A program made the position numbers and the translations under genes. This document shows, one piece after another, positions 6,096-13,887 of a DNA stretch of 23,469 nt; position 1 is the stretch's first letter; every line of letters begins with the position of its first letter. The stretch covers positions 1 to 23,469 of the forward strand of contig JAFRQC010000196.1 in assembly GCA_017428805.1 (NCBI GenBank), read 5' to 3'. Below the pieces are notes generated by a model. It had not been told where the DNA came from and made no database searches. It was given only the letters and a program-made list of their open reading frames with translations. The DNA is from Prevotella sp. Lineage in GTDB: Bacteria; Bacteroidota; Bacteroidia; Bacteroidales; Bacteroidaceae.

Positions 6096-8537
6096 TTACA
6101 TCGTGGCTTCGACGACGTGCTTGCCGGGAGAGTAGGGGATGACGGTGCCGTCGATGGGTTTGCCGTCGAGGATGACCTGCTTCACACCCTTCTGGGCGCC
6201 GTTGGGACGGATGGTGATCTCGTATTCTGCGTCGCGGAACTTGCGCTGGACGGTGTAGTCCTTGGCGGTCTCGGGCAGACACGGATCGATGCGGATGCCG
6301 TCGTAGTCGGGCTTGATGCCGAGGATGAATTCCGAGACGGTGTACCACATCCAGGCTGCCGTACCCGTGAGCCAGGAGTTCTTTCCCTCGCCCGGACGGA
6401 AGGCGTCCTTACCGGCCACCATCTGACAGTTCACGTAGGGCTCCACCTTGTGCAGCGTCTGGTATTTCTCCTCGACGTAAGAAGGCAGGATCTTGGCGTA
6501 GTGGCTCCAGGCGTCGTTGCCGCGGCCTGCGAGACATTCGCCGATGATCACCCAGGGATTGTTGTGGCAGAAGATGCCGGCATTCTCTTTATAACCTTCT
6601 GGATATGAGCTGATTTCGCCGTATTCATAAATGTATTTCGAGAAGGCGGGATTGTTGAGCACCATGCCGTGTTCGCACTCGAGATACTTCTTGCACGAGT
6701 CGAGCGACTTGGCCACCATGCCGTCTTCTGCGCCGATCTCGGCCATCGTGCACCAGCCCTGTGACTCGATGAAGATCTTGGCCTCGTCGCACTCGTTGGA
6801 GCCGATCTTACGGCCGTAGAAGTCGTAGGCGCGGAGATACCACTCGCCGTCCCAGCCGTGCTTCTTCACGGCCTCGATCATCGCATCGACGGCAGCCTGC
6901 ATACGGGCTGCCTCGTCGTCCTTGCCGATCTTCTTGCAGAGAGCCACATAGTCCTTGCCCGTGACGACGAACAGGCCTGCGATCATGAGCGATTCGGCCT
7001 TCGTGCCCTCAGAGACGTTCTCCGTGGTCTGGAACGATTCGTTGGGATCCCAGGAGAAGCAGTTCAGGTTCAGGCAGTCGTTCCAGTCGGCACGACCGAT
7101 GAGCGGCAGCATATGGGGACCGAGGTTCTTGATGACGTGGTTCATCGAGATCTTCAGGTGCTCGAAGAGCGTCACCTCCGTACCGGGCTGGTTGTCGAAG
7201 GGCACCATCTCGTCGAGGATGGAGAAGTCGCCCGTCTCCTTGATATAGGCCACCGTACCGAAGATGAGCCAGCAGGGATCGTCGTTGAATCCGCCGCCGA
7301 TATCGTTGTTGCCGCGCTTGGTGAGGGGCTGGTACTGGTGGTAGCAGCCGCCGTCGGGGAACTGCGTGGAGGCGATGTCGATGATGCGCTGGCGGGCGCG
7401 TGGCGGAATCTGATGGACGAAGCCCACGAGGTCCTGGTTGGAGTCGCGGAAGCCCATTCCACGGCCTACGCCGCTCTCGAAGAACGATGCCGAACGCGAG
7501 AAGTTGAACGTGACCATACATTGGTACTGGTTCCAGATGTTGACCATACGGTCGAGCTTGTCGTTGCCTGTGCGTACATTATATATATTAAGGAGGTTAT
7601 CCCAGAGGGCGCAAAGCTCAGCGAAAGCCTTGTCCACCTTCTCCGTGGTGTCGAGTTCGGCGATGAGGGCATGCGCCTTTTTCTTGTTGATGACCTGCGG
7701 CGCCTCGAACTTCTCATCCTGCTCATTCTCGATGTAGCCCAGCAGGAAGACGAAGTTTTTCGACTCGCCCGGCTGCAGGGTGACCTCGATATAGTGTGAG
7801 GCGATGGGGCTCCAACCGTGGGCGTGGCTGTTGCGGGGCTTGCCTTCCATCACAGCGTCGGGGTTGGCAAACTCGTTGTAGAGGCCTACGAAGGTCTCGC
7901 GGTCGGTGTCGTAGCCCTGGATGGGGGCGTTGACATGATAGAAAGCGTAGTGGTTGCGACGCTCGCGGTACTCGGTCTTGTGATAGATGGTGCTTCCCTC
8001 AATCTCGACTTCGCCTGTCGAGAAGTTACGCTGGAAATTCTCCATATCCGTAGCGGCGTTCCACAGACACCACTCCTCGAACGAGAAGAGCTTCAGCTGC
8101 TTTACTTCAGAAGATTCGTTCTTCAGGGTGAGCTTCTGCACCTCGCACCATTTCTTCAGGGGCACGAAGAAGAGCACGGAGGCCTCCACGCCGTTCTTGC
8201 GGCCCGTGATGCGGGTGTAGCTCATACCGTGACGGCACTCGTAGAAGTCGAGCGGCGTCTTGCAGGGTTTCCAACCGGGGTTCCATACCGTCTCGCCGTC
8301 CTTGATGTAGAAATAGCGTCCGCCATTGTCCATCGGCACGTTGTTGTAACGGTAGCGTGTGATGCGGCGGAACTTGGCATCCTTGTAGAAGGAGTAGCCG
8401 CCAGCGGTGTTGGAAATGAGTGAGAAAAAGTCCTCGTTGCCAAGATAGTTAATCCAAGGCCAAGGGGTCTGCGGGTCTGTGATGACATACTCGCGGTGCT
8501 GGTCGTCGAAGTGACCGTAACGTTTCTGTTGTTCCAT
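6096..8537 (-). CDS. Cellobiose phosphorylase (GH94)
   Basis: 813 residues, the normal length for cellobiose phosphorylase (EC 2.4.1.20), which splits cellobiose with phosphate into glucose 1-phosphate and glucose in the cytosol. The N-terminus ([20 protein letters not shown], then [20 protein letters not shown], then [11 protein letters not shown]) is close to clostridial cellobiose phosphorylases from memory. The catalytic (alpha/alpha)6 domain shows [11 protein letters not shown] with DWND at 484-487, where the GH94 general acid lies, and [19 protein letters not shown] near 665. N-terminal beta-sandwich (1-~300), helical linker, catalytic barrel and C-terminal beta domain are all present. 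It has its own promoter, divergent from the polyene operon. No cellobiose transporter is nearby. The alternative, another GH94 specificity, is less likely given the N-terminal match. Confidence 0.93.
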   Translation of the reverse strand: MEQQKRYGHFDDQHREYVITDPQTPWPWINYLGNEDFFSLISNTAGGYSFYKDAKFRRITRYRYNNVPMDNGGRYFYIKDGETVWNPGWKPCKTPLDFYECRHGMSYTRITGRKNGVEASVLFFVPLKKWCEVQKLTLKNESSEVKQLKLFSFEEWCLWNAATDMENFQRNFSTGEVEIEGSTIYHKTEYRERRNHYAFYHVNAPIQGYDTDRETFVGLYNEFANPDAVMEGKPRNSHAHGWSPIASHYIEVTLQPGESKNFVFLLGYIENEQDEKFEAPQVINKKKAHALIAELDTTEKVDKAFAELCALWDNLLNIYNVRTGNDKLDRMVNIWNQYQCMVTFNFSRSASFFESGVGRGMGFRDSNQDLVGFVHQIPPRARQRIIDIASTQFPDGGCYHQYQPLTKRGNNDIGGGFNDDPCWLIFGTVAYIKETGDFSILDEMVPFDNQPGTEVTLFEHLKISMNHVIKNLGPHMLPLIGRADWNDCLNLNCFSWDPNESFQTTENVSEGTKAESLMIAGLFVVTGKDYVALCKKIGKDDEAARMQAAVDAMIEAVKKHGWDGEWYLRAYDFYGRKIGSNECDEAKIFIESQGWCTMAEIGAEDGMVAKSLDSCKKYLECEHGMVLNNPAFSKYIYEYGEISSYPEGYKENAGIFCHNNPWVIIGECLAGRGNDAWSHYAKILPSYVEEKYQTLHKVEPYVNCQMVAGKDAFRPGEGKNSWLTGTAAWMWYTVSEFILGIKPDYDGIRIDPCLPETAKDYTVQRKFRDAEYEITIRPNGAQKGVKQVILDGKPIDGTVIPYSPGKHVVEATM

Positions 8538-8580
8538 AATTATATTACCAATATTTAAGTTAGTCGCGCAAATTTTGAGG

Positions 8581-8588
8581 CAAAGATA
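8581..8588 (-). promoter_or_regulatory. -7 element (TATCTTTG) for cellobiose phosphorylase
   Basis: TATCTTTG on the minus strand, ~45 bases before the ATG at 8537, fits TAnnTTTG. The -33 region (~8605-8609 on the plus strand) is only T-rich, not TTTG. It is divergent from the polyene promoter ~65 bases away. Confidence 0.55.
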
Positions 8589-8652
8589 AGCAATTATTCT
8601 GATAAAAAAGCAATTATTTCAATTTTTTCTCTGATAATTGCAAGAAAATGCG

Positions 8653-8660
8653 TACTTTTG
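8653..8660 (+). promoter_or_regulatory. -7 element (TACTTTTG) of the polyene operon promoter
   Basis: TACTTTTG matches TAnnTTTG, with a T-run about 20-23 bases upstream in place of a clear TTTG. It overlaps the first in-frame ATG (8648), so that ATG lies upstream of the expected transcription start (~8667) and cannot be the used start; the ATG at 8684 is. Confidence 0.55.
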
Positions 8661-8683
8661 CAAAAATTTTAGAGTTTAGGATA

Positions 8684-9415
8684 ATGAAATACGCATTAGT
8701 GACGGGTGCATCCCGTGGTATTGGCAAGGCCATTGCCTTGCGTCTGGCAGCAGCAGGCTGGCCGGTAGTGATCAACTTCCTGAGTAATTGTGAGGCTGCC
8801 CAGAGTGTGGCAGACGAGATTGCCGCCAACGGTGGTACGGCAGAGCTCCTGCCCTTCGACACCTCTGACCCCAAGGCCATTGAGACGGCCCTGACAGAGT
8901 GGGAGCAGAAGCACCCGGAGGACTGGTTCGGCGTGCTGGTGAACAACGCCGGCATCCGTCGTGACAACGTGATGTTTATGATGCCCGACGAGGACTGGCA
9001 CAAGGTGCTCGACACGACGCTGAACGGCTACTTCTACGTGACGCGCCATCTGCTGAAGCATATGATGCCCCGCAAGCGTGGCGGACGCATCATCAATATG
9101 GCCTCGCTCTCAGGTGTGAAGGGTCTGCCCGGACAGACGAACTACAGCGCTGCGAAGGCTGCCGTCATCGGCGCTACGAAGGCACTGGCACAGGAGGTGG
9201 CACCACGTAACATCACCGTCAACGCCATCGCCCCAGGCTTCATCGAGACAGATATGACGAAGGGCCTGCCCGTGGACGAGCTGAAGAAGATGATCCCCTC
9301 AGGACGCTTCGGATCGCCTGAGGAGGTGGCAGCCCTGGCGGCCTTCCTCGCTTCAGACGAGGCCGCCTATATCACAGGCGAGGTCATCAACATCAACGGC
9401 GGACTGTATACTTAG
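8684..9415 (+). CDS. 3-oxoacyl-ACP reductase (FabG family, ApeQ-like)
   Basis: 243 residues from the ATG at 8684, giving the classical SDR start MKYALVTGASRGIG with the NADPH-binding TGASRGIG at 7-14. NNAG is at 87-90, and the catalytic Ser141/143, Tyr154 and Lys158 (YSAAK) are intact. It should reduce 3-oxoacyl-ACP to 3-hydroxyacyl-ACP in each elongation round of the polyene pathway, in the cytosol. It is the first gene of the plus-strand operon, with a promoter element at 8653-8660; an in-frame ATG at 8648 would add 12 residues but overlaps that element. Ser at 10 and Arg at 11 fit NADPH preference. A general fatty-acid role cannot be excluded from sequence, but the context points to the polyene cluster. 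Confidence 0.92.
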   Translation: MKYALVTGASRGIGKAIALRLAAAGWPVVINFLSNCEAAQSVADEIAANGGTAELLPFDTSDPKAIETALTEWEQKHPEDWFGVLVNNAGIRRDNVMFMMPDEDWHKVLDTTLNGYFYVTRHLLKHMMPRKRGGRIINMASLSGVKGLPGQTNYSAAKAAVIGATKALAQEVAPRNITVNAIAPGFIETDMTKGLPVDELKKMIPSGRFGSPEEVAALAAFLASDEAAYITGEVININGGLYT

Positions 9416-9445
9416 GAGTCAGGAGACAGGAGTCAGGAGACAGTA
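9414..9445 (+). repeat. AGGAGTCAGGAGACAG tandem repeat
   Basis: Two copies of AGGAGTCAGGAGACAG fill the gap between the reductase and the first ketosynthase, the first beginning inside the reductase stop codon. The 19-mer AGGAGTCAGGAGACAGGAG (9414-9432) recurs exactly, in reverse orientation, inside the third ketosynthase gene at 16115-16133. Confidence 0.75.
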
Positions 9446-9448
9446 GAA

Positions 9449-10669
9449 ATGAGAAGAGTTGTAATAACTGGAATGGGTATCTGGTCGTGTCTGGGTACAG
9501 ACCTCGCGACCGTGAAGGACTCACTCTATCAAGGCAAGTCGGGCATCGTGCTCGATCAGGACCGTCTGAGCTACGGCTATCGCAGCGGACTGATGGGTAA
9601 GGTGGAAACACCTGTCATCACGAAGCAGATGCTCGACCGTCATACCCGTGCTGGTATGTCGGAGGAGGCGCAGTATGCCTATATGGCCTCGCGCCAGGCC
9701 TTCGAACAGGCAGGCATCACAGACGACTACCTGCGTCAGAACGAGGTGGGCTGTATCTTTGGTAACGACTCGTCGGCCAAGCCCGTCATCGAGTCGTCGA
9801 AGATTATGGACGAGAAGCACGATACGGCGATGCTGGGCTACGGACTCATCTTCCAGTCGATGAACTCGACCGTGAATATGAACCTCAGCACCATCTTCCA
9901 TCTGCGTGGTGTGAACTTCACCATCAGCGCCGCCTGTGCCAGCGGCAGCCACTCCATCGGACTGGGTATGATGCTCATCCGTCAGGGACTGCAGGATATG
10001 GTTCTCTGTGGTGGTGCGCAGGAGACGAACTACTACTCGATGGCGTCGTTCGATGCCCTCAACGCCTTCTCCGTCCGTATGGATGAACCCACGAAGGCGA
10101 GCCGTCCGTTCGACAAGGACCGCGACGGACTGATTCCAAGTGGTGGTGCGGCTGCCCTTGTGCTTGAAGACTACGACCATGCTGTGGCCCGTGGGGCGAC
10201 GATCCTCGCAGAGGTCATCGGCTATGGCTTCTCCAGCAACGGCGGCGGCATCTCAGAACCCAGCGACAACGGTAGTGTGATTGCCATGACGCGTGCCGTC
10301 GAGGATGCAGGCATCGTGCTCGACGATATCGACTATATCAACGCCCATGCCACCTCGACGCATCAGGGAGATATGTACGAGGCCATCGCCCTTGGAAGGA
10401 TGTTCCAGGGACAGCGCGCCCTCATCAGCTCGACCAAGTCGATGACAGGTCATGAGTGCTGGATGGCCGGTGCCTCAGAGATTGTGTATAGCATCCTGAT
10501 GATGCAGCATAACTTCGTGGCGCCCAACATCAACTTCGAGAATCCTGACGAGTACTCAGAGAAACTGAATCTGACGGCCAAGACCGTCGATATGGAGGTG
10601 AACACCGTGTTGAGCAACTCCTTCGGCTTCGGCGGTACGAACTCGGCCCTAATCATCCGCAAACTATGA
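9449..10669 (+). CDS. Beta-ketoacyl-ACP synthase (FabF-like), stand-alone
   Basis: 406 residues, full-length KAS I/II fold. The catalytic triad is present: Cys163 in SAACASGSHS, His300 in NAHATSTHQGD and His335 in TGHECWMAG; the glycine-rich C-terminal GFGGTNSALII is intact. It condenses malonyl-ACP with the growing acyl-ACP. In characterised aryl-polyene systems several KS proteins divide initiation and elongation. This one lacks the extra C-terminal half-domain of the other two in the operon, so it may be the partner that forms heterodimers or handles a different chain length (inference). It overlaps the methyltransferase start by 4 bases (ATGA), indicating translational coupling. Confidence 0.93.
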   Translation: MRRVVITGMGIWSCLGTDLATVKDSLYQGKSGIVLDQDRLSYGYRSGLMGKVETPVITKQMLDRHTRAGMSEEAQYAYMASRQAFEQAGITDDYLRQNEVGCIFGNDSSAKPVIESSKIMDEKHDTAMLGYGLIFQSMNSTVNMNLSTIFHLRGVNFTISAACASGSHSIGLGMMLIRQGLQDMVLCGGAQETNYYSMASFDALNAFSVRMDEPTKASRPFDKDRDGLIPSGGAAALVLEDYDHAVARGATILAEVIGYGFSSNGGGISEPSDNGSVIAMTRAVEDAGIVLDDIDYINAHATSTHQGDMYEAIALGRMFQGQRALISSTKSMTGHECWMAGASEIVYSILMMQHNFVAPNINFENPDEYSEKLNLTAKTVDMEVNTVLSNSFGFGGTNSALIIRKL

Positions 10670-11811
10670 ACCTCTCACCTGCTTTAAAGAAGCAATATAC
10701 CGACGAACAGCTGAGTGCCCGCGAGGCACAGCGGCTGGCGGAGTTCATCGCCTGGGGACCAATCGTCTTCCAGGCTTCGCGACTGATGGTGAAATGGGGC
10801 ATCCTCGACCTGTTGCGCGATGCCGACGAGGGACTGACGCGACAGGAGATATGCTCGCAGATGGGCTACTCAGACTATGCCGTGAAGTGCCTTCTGGAGG
10901 CCTCGCTCTGTATAGGCACGGTATTGGTTGACCCAGAGACAGACCGCTTCACACTCTCGAAGACGGGCTGGTTCCTGTTGAACGACCGTGCCACACGCGT
11001 GAACCTCGACTTCAACCACGATGTGAACTACGAAGGCTGGTTCCTTCTGGAGGAATCGCTGAAGAACGGCAAGCCTGAAGGACTGAAGCACTTTGGTCCC
11101 TGGCCGACGGTCTATGAGGGGCTTTCGAGTCTGCCTGAACAGGTGCAGAAAAGCTGGTTCGGCTTCGACCATTTTTATAGTGACTCCTCGTTCCCTGAGG
11201 CCCTGAAGATCATCTTCGACGAACACCATGTGCGTTCGCTCTACGACGTGGGCGGCAACACAGGCAAGTGGGCGCTGCAATGCGTCGGCTACAACCCTGA
11301 GGTGGAGGTGACCATCCTCGACCTGCCGCAGCAGATCGCGATGATGGAGGCGAATGTCAAGGGCAAGCCCGGGGCAGAGAGAATTAGTGGATATGGGATT
11401 AATCTGCTGGATGAAAAGGCGATGTTTCCGAAGTGGAATCAGACCACCCCGCCCTCTGGGCACCCCTCCTATTCAGGAGGGGAATTGGACGCCATCTGGA
11501 TGAGTCAGTTCCTCGACTGCTTCTCGATGGATGAGATCGTGGGCATCCTGCGTCGTGCGAAGGCGGCGATGACGGCTGAGACGCGCATCTATATTATGGA
11601 GACGCTCTGGGACCGTCAGCGTTACGAGCCTGCGGCCTTCTGCCTCACCATGACGAGCCTCTACTTCACGGCCATCGCCAACGGCAACTCGAAGATGTAC
11701 AACACGGAGGACATGGAGGCCTGTATCCGTGAGGCTGGTCTGGAGATCGAGCAGATCTACGACCATCTGGGGCATGGACACTCCATATTAGTGGTGAGAG
11801 GTAAGAGGTAA
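10666..11811 (+). CDS. SAM-dependent O-methyltransferase
   Basis: 381 residues. N-terminal winged-helix dimerisation domain (~20-100, with the LTRQEICSQMGYSDYAVKCLLEAS pattern), then a class I SAM-binding fold starting at DVGGNTGKWAL (~197-207) with acidic DLP (~220) after the next strand. This is the plant-type/OMT-2 methyltransferase layout; aryl-polyene clusters often have a methyltransferase acting on the aryl head group. No separate aryl-forming gene is present here, so the acceptor is unknown. Between GMFPK-like sequence and ELDAIWMSQF there is an extra ~15 residues (TPPSGHPSYSGG, ~260-273) encoded by a DNA hairpin (11463-11482), not expected in the family. The last residues (RGKR) come from the AGGTAAGAGG repeat that follows. 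Confidence 0.85.
   Translation: MNLSPALKKQYTDEQLSAREAQRLAEFIAWGPIVFQASRLMVKWGILDLLRDADEGLTRQEICSQMGYSDYAVKCLLEASLCIGTVLVDPETDRFTLSKTGWFLLNDRATRVNLDFNHDVNYEGWFLLEESLKNGKPEGLKHFGPWPTVYEGLSSLPEQVQKSWFGFDHFYSDSSFPEALKIIFDEHHVRSLYDVGGNTGKWALQCVGYNPEVEVTILDLPQQIAMMEANVKGKPGAERISGYGINLLDEKAMFPKWNQTTPPSGHPSYSGGELDAIWMSQFLDCFSMDEIVGILRRAKAAMTAETRIYIMETLWDRQRYEPAAFCLTMTSLYFTAIANGNSKMYNTEDMEACIREAGLEIEQIYDHLGHGHSILVVRGKR
11463..11482. repeat. Hairpin repeat inserted in the methyltransferase gene
   Basis: Perfect 8-bp arms CCCCTCCT and AGGAGGGG around a 4-base loop, preceded by CCACCCCGCCCTCTGGGCA. It is read in frame as PSYSGGE within a surface loop before a core strand of the methyltransferase. It looks like an inserted palindromic element of the type usually found between genes. 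Confidence 0.75.
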
Positions 11812-11858
11812 GAGGTGAGAGAATAGTGAAAATCCGTATAATCCGTAAAATCCGTAGT
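11793..11858 (+). repeat. GGTAAGA and AATCCGTA repeats at the methyltransferase/ACP border
   Basis: GAGAGGTAAGAGGTAAGAGGTGAGAG-type sequence covers the last codons and stop of the methyltransferase, followed by AATCCGTATAATCCGTA AAATCCGTAG-type repeats before the ACP start. The AATCCGTA family recurs at 15554-15584 and a related AATTCGT form at 17680-17700. Confidence 0.7.
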
Positions 11859-11874
11859 AAAAATATAAATAATA

Positions 11875-12117
11875 ATGTCAAGACAAGAAATTGAAGAAAA
11901 GGTGAGGGCATTCCTCATCGATGATCTGGAGATCGACGAAGAGAAGATCAAAGACGATGCAACCCTGAAGGAAGATATGGGCATCGACAGCCTCGATTTT
12001 GTGGACATCGTCGTCATCGTAGAGAAGAACTTCGGCTTTAAGATCAAGCCCGAGGAGATGGCTGGTGTCACCACGTTGCGCCAGTTCTGTGACTATATTG
12101 AGAGCAAGGTAGGGTAG
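11875..12117 (+). CDS. Acyl carrier protein (first)
   Basis: 80 residues, typical ACP size and charge. Ser39 in GIDSLDFVDIV is the 4'-phosphopantetheine attachment site. It carries the growing chain between KS, reductase and dehydratases in the cytosol. The conserved helix II after the DSL motif (LDFVDIVVIVE) is present. Its stop codon TAG overlaps the GTG start of the acyltransferase by one base (TAGTG), so the two are translationally coupled. It differs clearly from the second ACP at 15597, suggesting division of labour. It is not the housekeeping AcpP: the neighbours are all polyene-type genes, although AcpP itself cannot be compared here. Confidence 0.93.
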   Translation: MSRQEIEEKVRAFLIDDLEIDEEKIKDDATLKEDMGIDSLDFVDIVVIVEKNFGFKIKPEEMAGVTTLRQFCDYIESKVG

Positions 12118-12995
12118 TGGCAGAGAAACAATGGGACGGCACGACCTACGGCAACAGTCTGATGCACCGTTGGCTGATAGGGATATTGCGGAAGGTGGAC
12201 GTTAAGTTCGTCTACGTCTTCACCTATATCTTTGTCATACCGCCTTGTCTTTTCCGTCCAGGCTTTAAGTTCATCTACCGCTACTTCCGCGAGCGCTATG
12301 GGGAATCGCCTCTGAAGGCCTTCTGCCACACTTATGTGAATCATTGTCTCTTCGCAGAGGCCGTCATCGACAAGTTCGCGATGTATGCAGGCAAGAAGAT
12401 CAATGTGAAAATCGAAGGCTACGATAACTTCCTCCGTCTGTCTGATCTGGAGCCAGGTTTCGTGCAACTGAGTTCTCACATGGGTAACTACGAGATTGCC
12501 GGCTACACGCTGGTGACAGAGACCAAGCATATCAACGCCATCGTCTATATGGGCGAGAAGTCTTCCGTCATGGAGAATCGCAAGCGTCTGTTCTCCCACA
12601 CTAACATAGGTATGATCCCTATTCTCGAGGATATGAGTCATCTCTTCGAGATCGACCGCGCTCTGAATGACGGTGAGATCATAAGCATCCCAGGTGACCG
12701 TATCTGGGGCTCGCAGAAGGCGCTTAAGGCAGAGTTCCTGGGGCATGAGGCCCGTTTCCCGATGGGTCCCTTCTCGTTGGCTACGATGCGAGGCCTCGAT
12801 GTGTTGGCCGTGAACGTGATGAAATCGTCATGGACGCAATATACGATCTACGTCACGCCACTCTCGTATGACAAGGAGGCACCTCGCAAACGACAGACCG
12901 ACCAGTTGCTGCATGCCTACATCGCAGAACTTGAACGGCTATTGAAACAATATCCCACACAATGGTATAACTATTTTGATTTTTGGAAACAATGA
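12117..12995 (+). CDS. LpxL/HtrB-family (LABLAT) lysophospholipid acyltransferase
   Basis: 292 residues, start GTG at 12117 (overlaps ACP stop by one base; no better start downstream). Membrane-associated N-terminus (~30-48, KFVYVFTYIFVIPPCLF), then the acyltransferase core with HMGNYE (His121, Glu126), the HX4E catalytic pair, and an arginine-containing ISIPGDR motif further on. Members transfer acyl groups from ACP to lipid acceptors at the inner membrane. Acyltransferases of this family are recurrent in aryl-polyene clusters and are thought to attach the polyene to a lipid anchor. It overlaps the next gene by ATGA. Confidence 0.88.
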   Translation: MAEKQWDGTTYGNSLMHRWLIGILRKVDVKFVYVFTYIFVIPPCLFRPGFKFIYRYFRERYGESPLKAFCHTYVNHCLFAEAVIDKFAMYAGKKINVKIEGYDNFLRLSDLEPGFVQLSSHMGNYEIAGYTLVTETKHINAIVYMGEKSSVMENRKRLFSHTNIGMIPILEDMSHLFEIDRALNDGEIISIPGDRIWGSQKALKAEFLGHEARFPMGPFSLATMRGLDVLAVNVMKSSWTQYTIYVTPLSYDKEAPRKRQTDQLLHAYIAELERLLKQYPTQWYNYFDFWKQ

Positions 12996-13435
12996 AAGAG
13001 TTTACAGAAGAATTCCTGCGTCAGATTGACGTTCACGAACTGTTGCCACAACAGGAGCCGTTTGTGATGATTGGCCTATTGACCCATTTCGATGAGGTGC
13101 GGACGGTCTCAGAGACCACGATCGCAGCAGATAACATCTTCGTCGATAACGGCTTTTTTTCTGCCAGCGGACTCATAGAGAATGTGGCTCAGACCTGTGC
13201 CGCCCGTATCGGCTTCGTGAACAAATACATGCTTAACAACGGCATCCAGATCGGTGTTATCGGAGCCGTGAGGAAACTTGTCATCAACAGCCTGCCTGCC
13301 GCTGGACAGACCATTACGACCACCGTTGAAATTATCAGCGAGGTGTTTGGTATGACACTCGCCAAGGCAACGGTCACCTGCGAGGGTGAGGAGCTGCTCT
13401 CCACGGAAATCAAGATTAGCGTGAGGGAAGGGTAA
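12992..13435 (+). CDS. ApeP-like hotdog dehydratase subunit
   Basis: 147 residues from the ATG at 12992, which overlaps the acyltransferase stop (ATGA); a TTG three codons earlier is rejected because no such coupling supports it. Pattern HELLPQQEPFVMI near the N-terminus and FFSASGLIENVAQTCAARIG (55-74) match the ApeP hotdog family (usually LPH.PPM and W.G.E.MAQ..AA). Glu63 in LIENVAQ occupies the FabZ catalytic Glu place, but no His sits ~14 residues before it. It probably forms a dehydratase heterodimer with the ApeI-like protein at 18644, removing water from 3-hydroxyacyl-ACP. The alternative is a stand-alone hotdog protein of another function. Confidence 0.8.
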   Translation: MKEFTEEFLRQIDVHELLPQQEPFVMIGLLTHFDEVRTVSETTIAADNIFVDNGFFSASGLIENVAQTCAARIGFVNKYMLNNGIQIGVIGAVRKLVINSLPAAGQTITTTVEIISEVFGMTLAKATVTCEGEELLSTEIKISVREG

Positions 13436-13446
13436 AAAGGTGAGAA

Positions 13447-13887
13447 ATGGAAGGTAAGAAGGAACTGAGAGCTTCGAAGGAACTGGAGATCCGCTTTAGC
13501 GAGATCGATATGATGAACGTGGTGTGGCATGGTGCCTACGCCCTGTATTTCGAGGATGCCCGTGAGGTGTTTGGTGCGAAGTACGACCTGACCTATATGG
13601 GTTATGTGAACCACGGCTACTATGCGCCCATCGTCGAGCAGACCATCCAGTATAAGAAGCCCATTCGCTATGGTATGCGTCCGCGCATCGACATCATCTA
13701 TCGTCCCACGATCTCTGCGAAGGTGATCTTCGACTACGAGATTCACGATACGGCCGATGAGAGTCTGATTGCCACAGGACATTCCGTTCAAGTGTTTATG
13801 GACTTGCAGTACCAGTTGGTGTGGGACAATCCGCCTTTCTATCTCGAATGGAAGAAACGTTGGAATGTAGAAGGAGATGGTTTATAA
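13447..13887 (+). CDS. 4HBT-type thioesterase
   Basis: 146 residues, start ATG at 13447. RFSEIDMMNVVWHGAYALYF (16-35) is the 4-hydroxybenzoyl-CoA thioesterase signature, with Asp21 as the expected catalytic acid and His28 conserved. Such thioesterases occur in aryl-polyene clusters and could release or edit acyl-ACP intermediates. It ends GDGL and overlaps the next ketosynthase start by 11 bases in another frame, so it is translationally coupled to it. It is a different subfamily from the PaaI-like protein at 3542 (longer, different signature), so the two are not duplicates. The real substrate cannot be told from sequence. Confidence 0.88.
   Translation: MEGKKELRASKELEIRFSEIDMMNVVWHGAYALYFEDAREVFGAKYDLTYMGYVNHGYYAPIVEQTIQYKKPIRYGMRPRIDIIYRPTISAKVIFDYEIHDTADESLIATGHSVQVFMDLQYQLVWDNPPFYLEWKKRWNVEGDGL

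Noticed and set aside
4085..6142. 685-residue plus-strand reading frame
   Set aside because: It is the antisense shadow of the SpoIIE-like gene, kept open by GC-rich codon structure; low-complexity Val/Leu/Gly/Glu composition and no domain.
6858..7799. 313-residue plus-strand reading frame within cellobiose phosphorylase
   Set aside because: Antisense shadow; the minus-strand gene is a full-length, well conserved enzyme.
8648..8683. Earlier start for the reductase giving 12 more residues
   Set aside because: That ATG overlaps the promoter -7 element and precedes the likely transcription start; the SDR fold begins normally at 8684.
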